Assembly: GCF_003287455.1 (NCBI RefSeq)
Contig: NZ_PRLC01000014.1
Coordinates: forward strand, 27,806-91,805
Direction: 5' to 3'
DNA from: Faecalibacterium hattorii
GTDB taxonomy: Bacteria; Bacillota; Clostridia; Oscillospirales; Ruminococcaceae
Length of the DNA stretch: 64,000 nucleotides
The notes beneath the pieces are model-generated. The model saw only the letters and a program-made list of their open reading frames with translations. It was not told the DNA's origin and searched no databases. The first letter of the stretch is position 1; every line of letters starts with the position of its first letter. Below are positions 1 to 7,755 of this stretch, one piece after another. The position numbers and the translations under genes were made by a program.

Positions 1-7
1 CGTATGC

Positions 8-44
8 AAAAAAAGGCGCTCGGTGAAACCGTTCACCGAGCGCC
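8..44 (-). terminator. Intrinsic terminator of mraY
   Basis: A 13-bp inverted repeat (15-27 with 32-44, four-base loop) is followed on the minus strand by a run of T residues (complement of 8-14). It lies 20 bases past the mraY stop codon. Confidence 0.85.
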
Positions 45-63
45 GCTCATTCACTTTTTCGCG

Positions 64-1008
64 TCAGCGGGTCAGCAGAAGCAGCCATGCCGAAGCAACG
101 GCCTGCAGGATCAGCCAGCGGGCCACCACCTGCTCATCGCTCCAGCCCATCCGCTTGCGCACATGGTCGTGCAGCGGGGTCAGGGTGTTTTTCAGGATGC
201 TGATGTGCAGGAAACGCTTGAAGCTGATCTTCAGGATGCCCAAGCTGCCATCCACGATAAAGACCAGCGCAGCCAGCAGGAAGGAGAAGGGATGGCCGCT
301 CTTGAGGGCCAGCACTGCGAGGAAGAAGCCCATGGCGCGGCTGCCCGCGTCGCCCATCAGCAGGGTGGAGGGCTTGGCGTTCATCCACAGGTAGGCCAGC
401 AGAGCACCGATGAAGACGATGGCCGCCGTTGCGTAATCGCCCAGCTCCTTGCCGTAGGCCAGCAGGAAGGTGCCGATGCTGACCACCGCAAGGCTGGCGG
501 ACAGGCCGTCCACGCCGTCGGTGCAGTTGACCACATTGATGCTGGCCCAGATCAGGACGACGATGAGCACGAGGTAGAGCGGATACGGGATGGCGAAGCT
601 CCAGTTCAGGAAGTGGACCGCCGTGCTGTTGAAGTTCAGGTAGGTCACACCCGCCACGATGGCGATGACGAGGTCGATGAGGCCCTTTTTGTATTCGTTC
701 CACGCCACTTCCGAAGCATCGTCAAAATAGCCAGAGAGCATGGAGGCGATGAGCAGCACGGTATAGATGATATACTCGGTGCGCAGCGGCACCACTGCCA
801 GCGTGACCAGCGCGATGCAGAGCACGAAGATGAGGCCGGAACCGCGGGCCTTGCCCTTGGAGAGCTCGCCGTTCACCGCAAAGGCGCGGCCATGGTCTTG
901 GGGGAGCTTTTCCCGGAAGACCGAGTCCATCAGCGCCGTCAGCGCAAAGGCCAATAGAAATCCCAGCGCATCCACGGTGCGCTGACTGCCCGATAACAGT
1001 TGCAGCAT
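64..1008 (-). CDS. mraY: Phospho-N-acetylmuramoyl-pentapeptide transferase (MraY family)
   Basis: Integral membrane enzyme that transfers phospho-MurNAc-pentapeptide to undecaprenyl phosphate, giving lipid I of peptidoglycan synthesis. The 314-residue protein is almost wholly hydrophobic and carries the family motifs in order: a DDASE acidic pair in a cytoplasmic loop, NCTDGVDGL, GDAGSRAMG and the late HDHVRKRMGWSDEQVV loop. It is slightly shorter than typical MraY (320-360). The ATG at 1008 is chosen because GGAAAGAGGAAA lies just upstream; an in-frame ATG 30 codons earlier lacks such a site. It stands alone here, not in the usual mur/fts cluster, so a MraY-like paralogue cannot be excluded. 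Confidence 0.88.
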   Translation of the reverse strand: MLQLLSGSQRTVDALGFLLAFALTALMDSVFREKLPQDHGRAFAVNGELSKGKARGSGLIFVLCIALVTLAVVPLRTEYIIYTVLLIASMLSGYFDDASEVAWNEYKKGLIDLVIAIVAGVTYLNFNSTAVHFLNWSFAIPYPLYLVLIVVLIWASINVVNCTDGVDGLSASLAVVSIGTFLLAYGKELGDYATAAIVFIGALLAYLWMNAKPSTLLMGDAGSRAMGFFLAVLALKSGHPFSFLLAALVFIVDGSLGILKISFKRFLHISILKNTLTPLHDHVRKRMGWSDEQVVARWLILQAVASAWLLLLTR

Positions 1009-1123
1009 ATTTTCCTCTTTCCCGGAACGGCAGAGCGCCGCCCCTGTTGTTTCACTCATACGCAAGGAAAGTGTATCACGCCCGGCAGAAAAAATCAATC
1101 GTTCCCGCCGAAAAGCCGCCGGT

Positions 1124-1152
1124 TTGACATTTTGCGCCCGCCCTTCTATAAT
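1124..1152 (+). promoter_or_regulatory. Consensus sigma-A promoter for the MATE gene
   Basis: TTGACA at 1124-1129 and TATAAT at 1147-1152 with a 17-base spacer, both exact consensus. About 55 bases separate the -10 box from the start codon at 1207. Confidence 0.85.
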
Positions 1153-1206
1153 AAGAAGGCAAGCTGTCCCCTTTGCGGGGCATTTTTTATTGCAACAGGA
1201 GAAACC

Positions 1207-2625
1207 ATGACACTTTCACTCGAACAGCTTTCCGCCCGGATGCGGCAGGGCGAGGACATCCCTCTGCGCGAGACGGCGCAGGTGGTACTGACGCTGAGCA
1301 TCCCTTCGATCTTGCAGCAGATGGTCGTAACGGCCATGGAATACATCGACGCGGCCATGGTCGGCCACATCGGGGCCGAGGCCACCGCCGCCATCGGCAT
1401 CGTCAGCTCTAGCACATGGCTGCTGCACGGCATCCTTGTGGGGCTGTACACAGCCTTTTCCATCCAGATTGCCCAATACCTCGGCGCGGACCGCCAGCAG
1501 GACGCCCGCGGCGTGCTGCGCCAATCCATGCTCTTCAACCTGCTGCTGGGCCTTGGGGCGGCGGCCTTCGGCATCGGCATCAGCCGCTTTCTGCCCGGCT
1601 GGCTGGGGGCGGATGTCTCACTTCAAGCCAATGCGTCCGCCTATTTCGCCATCTGGTCGGCGGCTCTCCCCTTCACCATGGCCATGGGGATGTACACGGC
1701 CATGCTCCGCGCCACCGGCGACGCGCTGACCCCCGGCCTCATCAGCGTGCTGGTCTGCATGCTGGACGTCCTATTCAACTTTTTCCTGATCAACCCCACC
1801 CGCACCCTCTCCCTCTTCGGCTCCCGCTTCACAGTCTGGGGTGCCGGGCTGGGAGTGCCGGGCGCAGCGCTGGGCACCGCCCTTTCCACCGTGGTGGGTG
1901 GGCTGCTGGCGCTGGCGATCTTATTGCTGCGGGAAGGCCCGCTCTGCATCCGGAAGCCCGGCTCGTGGAAGATCACCCGCTCCTGTCTGCTGAACCTCTG
2001 GCGGGTGGGTGCCCCGCTGGCAGCGGAGCGCGCGGCCCTCTCCTCCGCACAGGTGCTTCTGGTGCGGATCGTCTCCGGCCTCGGCACGGTGGCCATTGCG
2101 GCCAACAGCCTTGGCGTCAGCGCCGAGGGTCTGTGCTACATGGCAGGCTACGGCATTCAGGATGCGTCCATCGCGCTGGTGGGGCAGGCCGTGGGTGCCG
2201 GACGGAAGGACATGGCCAAACGGTTCGCCTTTCTCTGCACCGCCATCGGCATGGGGATCATGGCGCTGTCCGGCATGGGGCTGTGGCTGTTCGCCCCCGC
2301 GCTGATGGGCATCTTCACCGCCGACGCCGCTGTCATCGCGCTGGGCGCGCGGGTGCTGCGCATCGAAGCCTTTGCCGAGCCCATGTTCGGGGCCAGCATC
2401 GTGGCCAGCGGCGCGATGCAAGGCGCGGGCGACAGCACCGCCTGTTTCGTGCTGAACCTCGTCAGCATGTGGGGCATCCGGCTGACGCTGGCTTTCTTCC
2501 TCGCGCCCCGGTTCGGGCTGGTGGGCGTGTGGAGCGCCATGTGCTGTGAGCTGTGTATCCGCGGGCTGCTCTTCCTTGTCCGCCTCGCCCGCGGAAAGTG
2601 GCAGGAAAAAGGAGCTCTAAGCTGA
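1207..2625 (+). CDS. MATE family multidrug/cation antiporter
   Basis: A 472-residue polytopic membrane protein of the MATE family, which exports drugs or metabolites in exchange for Na+ or H+. The sequence shows the typical opening of the first MatE domain (a helix starting LSIPSILQQMV, then YIDAAMVGHIG) and an internal repeat in the second half (a helix with NSLGVSAEGLCYMAGYGIQDASIALVGQAVGA). The length is typical. Start at 1207 is supported by ACAGGAG eight bases upstream and by the promoter position. The substrate cannot be told from sequence. It is a single-gene unit bounded by its own promoter and a shared terminator. Confidence 0.9.
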   Translation: MTLSLEQLSARMRQGEDIPLRETAQVVLTLSIPSILQQMVVTAMEYIDAAMVGHIGAEATAAIGIVSSSTWLLHGILVGLYTAFSIQIAQYLGADRQQDARGVLRQSMLFNLLLGLGAAAFGIGISRFLPGWLGADVSLQANASAYFAIWSAALPFTMAMGMYTAMLRATGDALTPGLISVLVCMLDVLFNFFLINPTRTLSLFGSRFTVWGAGLGVPGAALGTALSTVVGGLLALAILLLREGPLCIRKPGSWKITRSCLLNLWRVGAPLAAERAALSSAQVLLVRIVSGLGTVAIAANSLGVSAEGLCYMAGYGIQDASIALVGQAVGAGRKDMAKRFAFLCTAIGMGIMALSGMGLWLFAPALMGIFTADAAVIALGARVLRIEAFAEPMFGASIVASGAMQGAGDSTACFVLNLVSMWGIRLTLAFFLAPRFGLVGVWSAMCCELCIRGLLFLVRLARGKWQEKGALS

Positions 2626-2662
2626 AAAAATCTCCGGGAAGCAACGCTTCCCGGAGATTTTT
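2626..2662. terminator. Bidirectional terminator between MATE gene and ribU
   Basis: Twelve-bp perfect stem (2631-2642 with 2646-2657), three-base loop, with an A run on the left and a T run on the right. It can therefore serve both convergent genes. Confidence 0.9.
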
Positions 2663-2672
2663 CATTTCTCGA

Positions 2673-3272
2673 TTACTTGCGGCCGTGCAGGATGGGCGAC
2701 AGCGGCTTATAGATCACCATGCAGAGCACCGCATCCAACAAGCCCTTGACCAGCGTGAAGGGCATGTTGAAGATGACGAGGCACTTGATGAGGCTGTCTG
2801 CCGAGGGCAGGATGGCCTGATACATACCGAGGATGGCTTCCAGCGGCATGTGATAGAACTGCACATAGGCCGGATAGGTGATGAAGTAGTTGGACGGCAC
2901 ACTGAACACTGCCATAGCCGCTGCACCGATCAGCGCACCGAGGATAGCCGTTTTGCGGCTCTTGCGGTGCTTATAGATGCAGCCCGCCGTGACCGAGAAG
3001 ACCGCACCCAGCATGAAGTTGCACAGCTCGCCGACACACGCGGTGCTGGTGCCCTTGATGACGATGTGGAGCAGGTTCTTCATGAAGCTGATGACCGCGC
3101 CGTACACCGGGCCCAGCGCAAATGCCCCCAGCAGGGCGGGCAGGTCGGAGAAGTCCATCTTGACGAAGGACGGGATGAGCATCGGGATGGGGAACTCGAT
3201 GAACATCAGGATGAAGGCCACCGCGCTGAGCATGGCGGCTACGGTCAGGTTGTGGGTCGTGTTCTTTTTCAT
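2673..3272 (-). CDS. ribU: ECF transporter S component, riboflavin (RibU-like)
   Basis: Substrate-binding membrane subunit of an energy-coupling-factor vitamin transporter; it would work with the shared EcfA/A'/T module encoded elsewhere. The 199-residue protein has about six hydrophobic segments, an early FIEFPIPMLIPSFVKMDFSDLP stretch typical of RibU (Asp-Phe-Ser-Asp-Leu-Pro) and GPVYGAVISFMKNLLH. The ATG at 3272 follows GGGAGGATATTACCT. The riboflavin assignment is strengthened independently by the FMN riboswitch and terminator directly upstream, which predict repression when flavin is plentiful. Confidence 0.92.
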   Translation of the reverse strand: MKKNTTHNLTVAAMLSAVAFILMFIEFPIPMLIPSFVKMDFSDLPALLGAFALGPVYGAVISFMKNLLHIVIKGTSTACVGELCNFMLGAVFSVTAGCIYKHRKSRKTAILGALIGAAAMAVFSVPSNYFITYPAYVQFYHMPLEAILGMYQAILPSADSLIKCLVIFNMPFTLVKGLLDAVLCMVIYKPLSPILHGRK

Positions 3273-3355
3273 AGGTAATATCCTCCCGTCGGGGCGCTTC
3301 GGCCCCAAAATTGAATTGGAAAGCCCTTTTCGCGCTGTATCGGAACCGGGAAGAC

Positions 3356-3401
3356 AACCAAAAACGCGCCCTGCTGCAACCAAAGACTGCAACAGGGCGC
3401 G
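3356..3401 (-). terminator. Riboswitch-controlled terminator in the ribU leader
   Basis: On the minus strand a GC-rich stem (complement of 3393-3401 with 3365-3373, extended by weaker pairs) is followed by a T run. It lies between the FMN aptamer and the ribU start, so it is the likely expression platform. Confidence 0.8.
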
Positions 3402-3423
3402 TAGACAATTCGGATTTGTCTGC

Positions 3424-3536
3424 CGTTTCTTGCATCCGGACTATACCGTTGGCCCCGGAGTCTCACCGGGTCAGCACTCTTTGGGAGTGGTCGCGGGCTG
3501 TACCGCCAGTGGGGAATCGCACCCCGCCCTGAAACG
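3424..3536 (-). promoter_or_regulatory. FMN riboswitch (RFN element)
   Basis: Read on the minus strand, the leader contains the classic RFN blocks in order: TTCAGGGCGGGGTGCGATTC, then CCCACTGGCGGTA, GCCCGCGA, CCGGTGAGACTCCGGGGCC and GACGGTATAG-like AACGGTATAGTCCGGATG. These are highly conserved and diagnostic. FMN binding is expected to favour the downstream terminator and switch off ribU. Confidence 0.96.
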
Positions 3537-3550
3537 AACTTTCTAGCCAG

Positions 3551-3579
3551 AGTATAGCGCGGCAGAGGGCCCTTGTCAA
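3551..3579 (-). promoter_or_regulatory. Promoter of the FMN riboswitch-ribU unit
   Basis: On the minus strand TTGACA (complement of 3574-3579) and TATACT (complement of 3551-3556) are spaced by 17 bases, just upstream of the aptamer. Confidence 0.85.
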
Positions 3580-3592
3580 GCCCCTGTTTCGG

Positions 3593-3622
3593 TTGCCCTT
3601 TCCGCGCGTTTTATGGTATACT
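3593..3622 (+). promoter_or_regulatory. Probable promoter of mscS
   Basis: TTGCCC (3593-3598), an 18-base spacer and TATACT (3617-3622), 35 bases before the mscS start. The -35 match is partial. Confidence 0.55.
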
Positions 3623-3656
3623 GGGGCGTAAAATATTTTTTTCGAGGAGTTTTGCC

Positions 3657-4745
3657 ATGATTTTTTCCATCCGTGACCTCGGTTTCGAGCTGGGGCCCTT
3701 CCTGCTGGAGGGCTGGCTGGCGCTGGCGGCACGCTGTGTCTGCGCACTGGCGATCTTCCTTGCCGGGTCTTTGGTCTCCCTGCTGCTGCGCAAAAAGATC
3801 TTCCCCGCCCTGCGGGGGCGCACATGGCATTTTGCTGCCACCCCCATCCTGCTGCGAAGCTTGGAAGGCCCTCTGGAACGGATGGCTGTCTTCACCGGCT
3901 TCTACCTTGCGCTGGCCAGTCTGCCGTGGGCCATCGCCAGCCTTCCGAAATTCCTGCTCATAGCCTACAAGGTCCTGATGACCCTGCTGTTCTGCAAGGG
4001 CCTGTATCAGGCGTCGGATGTGGCCGATTTGCTGCTGGCCTCCTGCAGCCCGGAGATCCGCTCCAACAAGACCCTGCTCTCCCTGCTGAACACGACCTAC
4101 AAGGTGCTGGTCGTCGTCCTCGGTGTGGCCACGGCGGCCCAGATCGCCGGTTTCCCCATCGGCAGCATCGTCGCCGGTGCCGGACTGGTCGGCCTGACCA
4201 TTTCGCTGGCTGCGCAGGAAAGCGCCAGCAATCTGTTCAGCGGCATCGTCATCCTGCTGGACAAACCCTTCGCGGTGGGCGACTGGATCACCGTCGGCGA
4301 TGTAGAGGGCGAAGTCATCGACATCAACTTCCGCTCCACCCGCATCCGCTCGCAGGATAAGACGGTCAGCATCGTGACGAACAGCAAGATTTGTTCGTCC
4401 ACGGTCCAGAACGCGGCTCTGCGCACCATGCGGCCCTACAAGTTCACGCTGGGCGTCACCTACAACACCACCCGCCCCCAGCTGGAGCAGCTGATGGCCG
4501 ATCTGAAGAAGATGCTGGACGAAAGCCCCTACACCGAAAAGGGTGCGAACATCGTCCGGCTGACCAGCTTCGGCGATTCCAGCATCAACATCCTCGTTTC
4601 CGCCTACCTCAAGACCAACGCCTATGCCGTTTTTCTGGAGGAGCAGAACGACCTGAACCTGAACATCATGGACATCATGCAGAAGGATAAGGTCGATTTT
4701 GCCTTCCCCTCCACCAGCGTCTACATCGAAAGATCCGGTTCCTGA
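3657..4745 (+). CDS. mscS: Small-conductance mechanosensitive channel, MscS family
   Basis: Membrane channel that opens under membrane tension and releases solutes on osmotic downshock. The 362-residue protein has several N-terminal hydrophobic helices, then the signature pore helix and beta domain: AGAGLVGLTISLAAQESASNLFSG followed by DKPFAVGDWITVGDVEGEV and FRSTRIRSQDKTVSIVTNSK. The C-terminal alpha/beta domain is present, so the gene appears complete. The extra N-terminal helices make it longer than E. coli MscS (286). The ATG at 3657 follows GAGGAG at the right spacing; an upstream frame extension lacks a site and would overlap the ribU promoter. Confidence 0.93.
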   Translation: MIFSIRDLGFELGPFLLEGWLALAARCVCALAIFLAGSLVSLLLRKKIFPALRGRTWHFAATPILLRSLEGPLERMAVFTGFYLALASLPWAIASLPKFLLIAYKVLMTLLFCKGLYQASDVADLLLASCSPEIRSNKTLLSLLNTTYKVLVVVLGVATAAQIAGFPIGSIVAGAGLVGLTISLAAQESASNLFSGIVILLDKPFAVGDWITVGDVEGEVIDINFRSTRIRSQDKTVSIVTNSKICSSTVQNAALRTMRPYKFTLGVTYNTTRPQLEQLMADLKKMLDESPYTEKGANIVRLTSFGDSSINILVSAYLKTNAYAVFLEEQNDLNLNIMDIMQKDKVDFAFPSTSVYIERSGS

Positions 4746-4760
4746 GCCGGTTTTCATTTA

Positions 4761-4803
4761 CTCCCTCCGGCATCGCTGGCGCGATGCCGGAGGGAGTTTT
4801 TTT
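4761..4803 (+). terminator. Intrinsic terminator of mscS
   Basis: Sixteen-bp perfect stem (4761-4776 with 4781-4796) and a seven-T tail on the plus strand. No T run follows on the minus strand, so it serves mscS. Confidence 0.9.
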
Positions 4804-5555
4804 CATAGGGCCACATCCAGCGCCATCATCAGCGCAAACCCCAGCACCACGCTGATGACCCCGGCGGGCTCATCGTTTTCCACCGCTTCGGGGATCATCT
4901 CCTGCGCAGTCACGCAGACCATGCACCCGGCGGCGGCGCTCATCAGCCACGGCAGCGCCGCGCTCACCCAGCCCGCCAGCGCAAGGGCCAGCAGCGCCCC
5001 CACCGGCTCCACGAGGCCGGAGGCCGCCCCGGCAAAAAACGCACGTTTCTTGCTCTCTCCTTTCTGCAAAAGCGGGAGGCTGACCGCCGCGCCCTCCGGG
5101 AGGTTTTGCAGCCCGATGCCGAGGGCCAGCGCCAGCGCACCGCTTGCGGCGTCCGGCTCACCGGACAGAGCCAGCGCGGCGGCAAGGCCCACCACCATGC
5201 CCTCCGGCAGGTTGTGCAGCGTGACCGCCAGCACCATCCGTCCGCAGTGGCCGGCCCCGGAGCACAGCAGCCGCCCCGCCGCCTGTTCCAGCCGGAGCAG
5301 TCCTACCGCCCCGATCACCAGCCCCGCCGCGGGCGGCAGCCACCCCGGCAGCGGCCCCCGTTCCGCCCGCTCGATGGCGGGCAGCAGCAAGCTCCACACG
5401 CTTGCCGCCAGCATGATGCCCGCCGCCATACCGCAGAGCATCCGCCGGGTGCGCGGCTCCTGCGTGGACCGCATCAGGAACACCCCTGCGGCCCCCACCG
5501 CCGTACAGAACGCCGGGAGCAAAAGCACCGCCGCAACCAAAAAAATCCCGTTCAA
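4803..5555 (-). CDS. ZIP family divalent metal transporter
   Basis: A 250-residue membrane protein of the ZIP/GufA family, which imports Zn2+ or related metals. Both metal-site motifs are visible: HNLPEGMVVG in helix IV (about residues 113-122) and LQNLPEGAAV in helix V (about 150-159). The Gln in place of the second His is normal for the GufA branch. The hydrophobic segment pattern fits eight helices. Its stop codon lies at the end of the mscS terminator, and no separate strong terminator was seen for this strand. Whether it prefers Zn, Fe or Mn is not visible. Confidence 0.88.
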   Translation of the reverse strand: MNGIFLVAAVLLLPAFCTAVGAAGVFLMRSTQEPRTRRMLCGMAAGIMLAASVWSLLLPAIERAERGPLPGWLPPAAGLVIGAVGLLRLEQAAGRLLCSGAGHCGRMVLAVTLHNLPEGMVVGLAAALALSGEPDAASGALALALGIGLQNLPEGAAVSLPLLQKGESKKRAFFAGAASGLVEPVGALLALALAGWVSAALPWLMSAAAGCMVCVTAQEMIPEAVENDEPAGVISVVLGFALMMALDVAL

Positions 5556-5657
5556 ACCGCATTCCCCCTTCCTGCTGTTCTATGCAGAAAAACGGAATTC
5601 GGTGAACGGGGATCCTTGACACCCGGCAGGAGCTTCAGCCCGCCCCGCACAGCGGAC

Positions 5658-6230
5658 TCAGACGCCCCAGAATACGATGCCCAGCCCCGCCGCAAGGACG
5701 ATCATCCCGATCGGCGACGGGGCTTTTTTTGCTGCCTTTTTGTAGGCGAAATGCACCGCCCACAAAATGCCGAACACGGCCACCGACCGCACCGACACTG
5801 CCGCGCCGCCGCCCAGCCGGGTGATGCCCAGCAGGGTGGAAAGGGCCATGGTCAGGGCAGTGGCCAAGATCATCGCCACGACGCAGGGCCGCACGCCGGA
5901 GAGAAACGCTTCCACCCCGGCATATTTCATCAGGTTCCGGAGCACCGCCGCGATGAGCAGGATGATGAAGAACGAGGGCAGCACAACGCCCAGCGTGGCA
6001 AAAAATGCCCCGGCCAGCCCGCCCTGCGACGAGCCGATGAAGGTCGCCATATTGACGGCCAGCGGGCCGGGGGTGGACTCCGACACCGCGATGAAGCTCA
6101 AAAATTCGCTCTCGGTCAGCCACCCATGGTTCAGCACGACTTCCCGCACCAGCGAGATCATCCCGTAGCCGCCGCCAAAACTGAGGGCACCGATCATCAG
6201 GAAGTTCAAAAAGAGCTGTACATAGATCAT
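5658..6230 (-). CDS. Chromate transporter family protein, second half-size subunit
   Basis: A 190-residue membrane protein with one CHR domain: GALSFGGGYGMISLV near the N-terminus and SESTPGPLAVNMATFIG at about 57-73. In Firmicutes, CHR proteins often occur as two half-size genes instead of one fused ChrA; the products are thought to form an antiparallel pair that exports chromate or imports sulfate-like anions. Its ATG at 6230 overlaps the stop of the upstream partner (ATGA), showing translational coupling. The physiological substrate is unproven in this group, so chromate may not be it. Confidence 0.88.
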   Translation of the reverse strand: MIYVQLFLNFLMIGALSFGGGYGMISLVREVVLNHGWLTESEFLSFIAVSESTPGPLAVNMATFIGSSQGGLAGAFFATLGVVLPSFFIILLIAAVLRNLMKYAGVEAFLSGVRPCVVAMILATALTMALSTLLGITRLGGGAAVSVRSVAVFGILWAVHFAYKKAAKKAPSPIGMIVLAAGLGIVFWGV

Positions 6231-6790
6231 TTCCCCGCCCCCGCTTTCTTCACAAGCCACACCAGCACCCCTGCCGCGCCGCTGAGCAGGATGTAGTAGA
6301 TGGACGAAAAAGACACCGCCGCCAGCGAGCAGCCCACCATGGCTGCGACGACCGCCGCCAGAATGCAGAGGTCGAAGGGGTCCTTTTTCAATTGTTTCAG
6401 CATCTTCAGCCCCGCCGAGAGGATGAGGTAGACGACGCAGACTTGGATGCCCTTGAACGCATTCGCCACCACGGTCAGGCTGAGAAAACGGTCAAAAAAG
6501 AGCGAGATGATGTAGATCACCACAAAGGACGGGAGGCTGACCGCAGCGGTGGAAGCCGCCGCCCCCGCCGTGCCGCCGATCTTATAGCCGATGTAGGTGG
6601 CGCTGTTCACGGCCACGGGGCCGGGGGTGGACTCGGCAATGGCGACCATATCCAAGAATTCTTCTCTGGACATCCACTGTTTTTCCTCGACGAATTCATG
6701 TTCCAGCAGGGCCACCATAGCATAGCCGCCGCCGAAGGTGAACGCGCCGATCTTCAAAAAGGTCCCAAACAGGGTCGAAATTTTTTTCAT
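6227..6790 (-). CDS. Chromate transporter family protein, first half-size subunit
   Basis: A 187-residue single-CHR-domain membrane protein and partner of the gene just downstream. It shows the same landmarks: GAFTFGGGYAMVALLEHEFV at the N-terminus and AESTPGPVAVNSATYIG at about 51-67. The start at 6790 follows GAGGAACTGCGT; the frame extends far upstream but only through non-homologous sequence that runs into the divergent promoter region. Together with the following gene it makes a two-gene operon. The hydrophobic C-terminal half supports insertion in the membrane. Confidence 0.88.
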   Translation of the reverse strand: MKKISTLFGTFLKIGAFTFGGGYAMVALLEHEFVEEKQWMSREEFLDMVAIAESTPGPVAVNSATYIGYKIGGTAGAAASTAAVSLPSFVVIYIISLFFDRFLSLTVVANAFKGIQVCVVYLILSAGLKMLKQLKKDPFDLCILAAVVAAMVGCSLAAVSFSSIYYILLSGAAGVLVWLVKKAGAGK

Positions 6791-6942
6791 ACGCAGTTCC
6801 TCATTTTTTCTTTTTCGCCCTATTTTAGCACACTGCCCCGCAAAAGAAAAGTGGCTGATTGCTTCTCTTTCCAGACGGAACATGGTATACTGAGCTTGGT
6901 ATTCTGCATCTGCAGAAAAGACAGGAAAAGGAGATTCGTACC

Positions 6943-7743
6943 ATGAAAACAAAATTTGGCATCGTGGGCTGCGGTTTTCTGGGCGGCATCGTGGCGGATG
7001 CCTACCGGAAGGGCCTTCTGCCGGACTACGAGCTGGTGGGTGTGACCAGCCGCACCCGCGCCAAGGCGGAGGCCGTGGCAGAGAAGACCGGCTGCGCGGT
7101 CTGCGACGACGTGGATGCACTGCTGGCCCTCCAGCCGGAGTACATCGTGGAGACGGCTTCGGTGGAGGCCGTCCGCGCTATGGCCATCCCGGTGCTGAAG
7201 CAGAGCGTAAACCTCGTCGTCATCTCCATCGGTGCCTTTGCCGACCCTGCGTTCTATGAGCAGGTCAAGCAGACGGCACAGGAGAGCGGTGCAAAGGTGC
7301 ATCTCGCCAACGGCGCCATCGGCGGCTTTGACGTCTTACAGACCGTCACCCTGATGGCACAGGCCCAGTCCCTGCCCGAAACGGCGGGCATCGAGACCCA
7401 CACCGGGGCCAAGGGCTTCCGCAACACCCCCGTCTGGGCCGACCATCTGCTGACCGACACCGAGAAGACTACCGTTTTCACCGGCAGCGCCAAGGAGGCC
7501 ATTGCCACCTTCCCCCGCCGGGTCAATGTGGCCGTGGCCACTTCGCTGGCCACCACCGGCCCGGAGATCACCGGCGTGACCATGCACTCGGTGCCCGGCT
7601 GGGTGGGCGATGACCACTGCATCACCGCCGAGATCGAGGGCGTGAAGGCGGTGGTGGACATCTGCTCTTCCACCAGCGCCATCGCCGGGTGGAGCGTGGT
7701 CGCTTTGCTGCGCAACCTCGCTTCGCCCATCTGCTTCTATTAA
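6943..7743 (+). CDS. Aspartate-dehydrogenase-like (DUF108) NAD(P)-binding protein
   Basis: A 266-residue protein with an N-terminal Rossmann fold (FGIVGCGFLGGIVADAY) and a C-terminal domain like that of NadX-type L-aspartate dehydrogenase, which makes iminoaspartate for NAD synthesis. The middle carries a conserved-looking ANGAIGGFD turn and a late GDDHCI segment corresponding to the active-site His region. The usual PENPKTS-like segment near the C-terminus is replaced by STSAIAGWS, so the substrate may differ from aspartate. No nadA or nadC is nearby. Start at 6943 follows AAAAGGAGATTCGTACC; a TATACT box lies at 6886-6891 without a clear -35. First gene of a four-gene operon. Confidence 0.7.
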   Translation: MKTKFGIVGCGFLGGIVADAYRKGLLPDYELVGVTSRTRAKAEAVAEKTGCAVCDDVDALLALQPEYIVETASVEAVRAMAIPVLKQSVNLVVISIGAFADPAFYEQVKQTAQESGAKVHLANGAIGGFDVLQTVTLMAQAQSLPETAGIETHTGAKGFRNTPVWADHLLTDTEKTTVFTGSAKEAIATFPRRVNVAVATSLATTGPEITGVTMHSVPGWVGDDHCITAEIEGVKAVVDICSSTSAIAGWSVVALLRNLASPICFY

Positions 7744-7755
7744 AGGAGGATCGCT

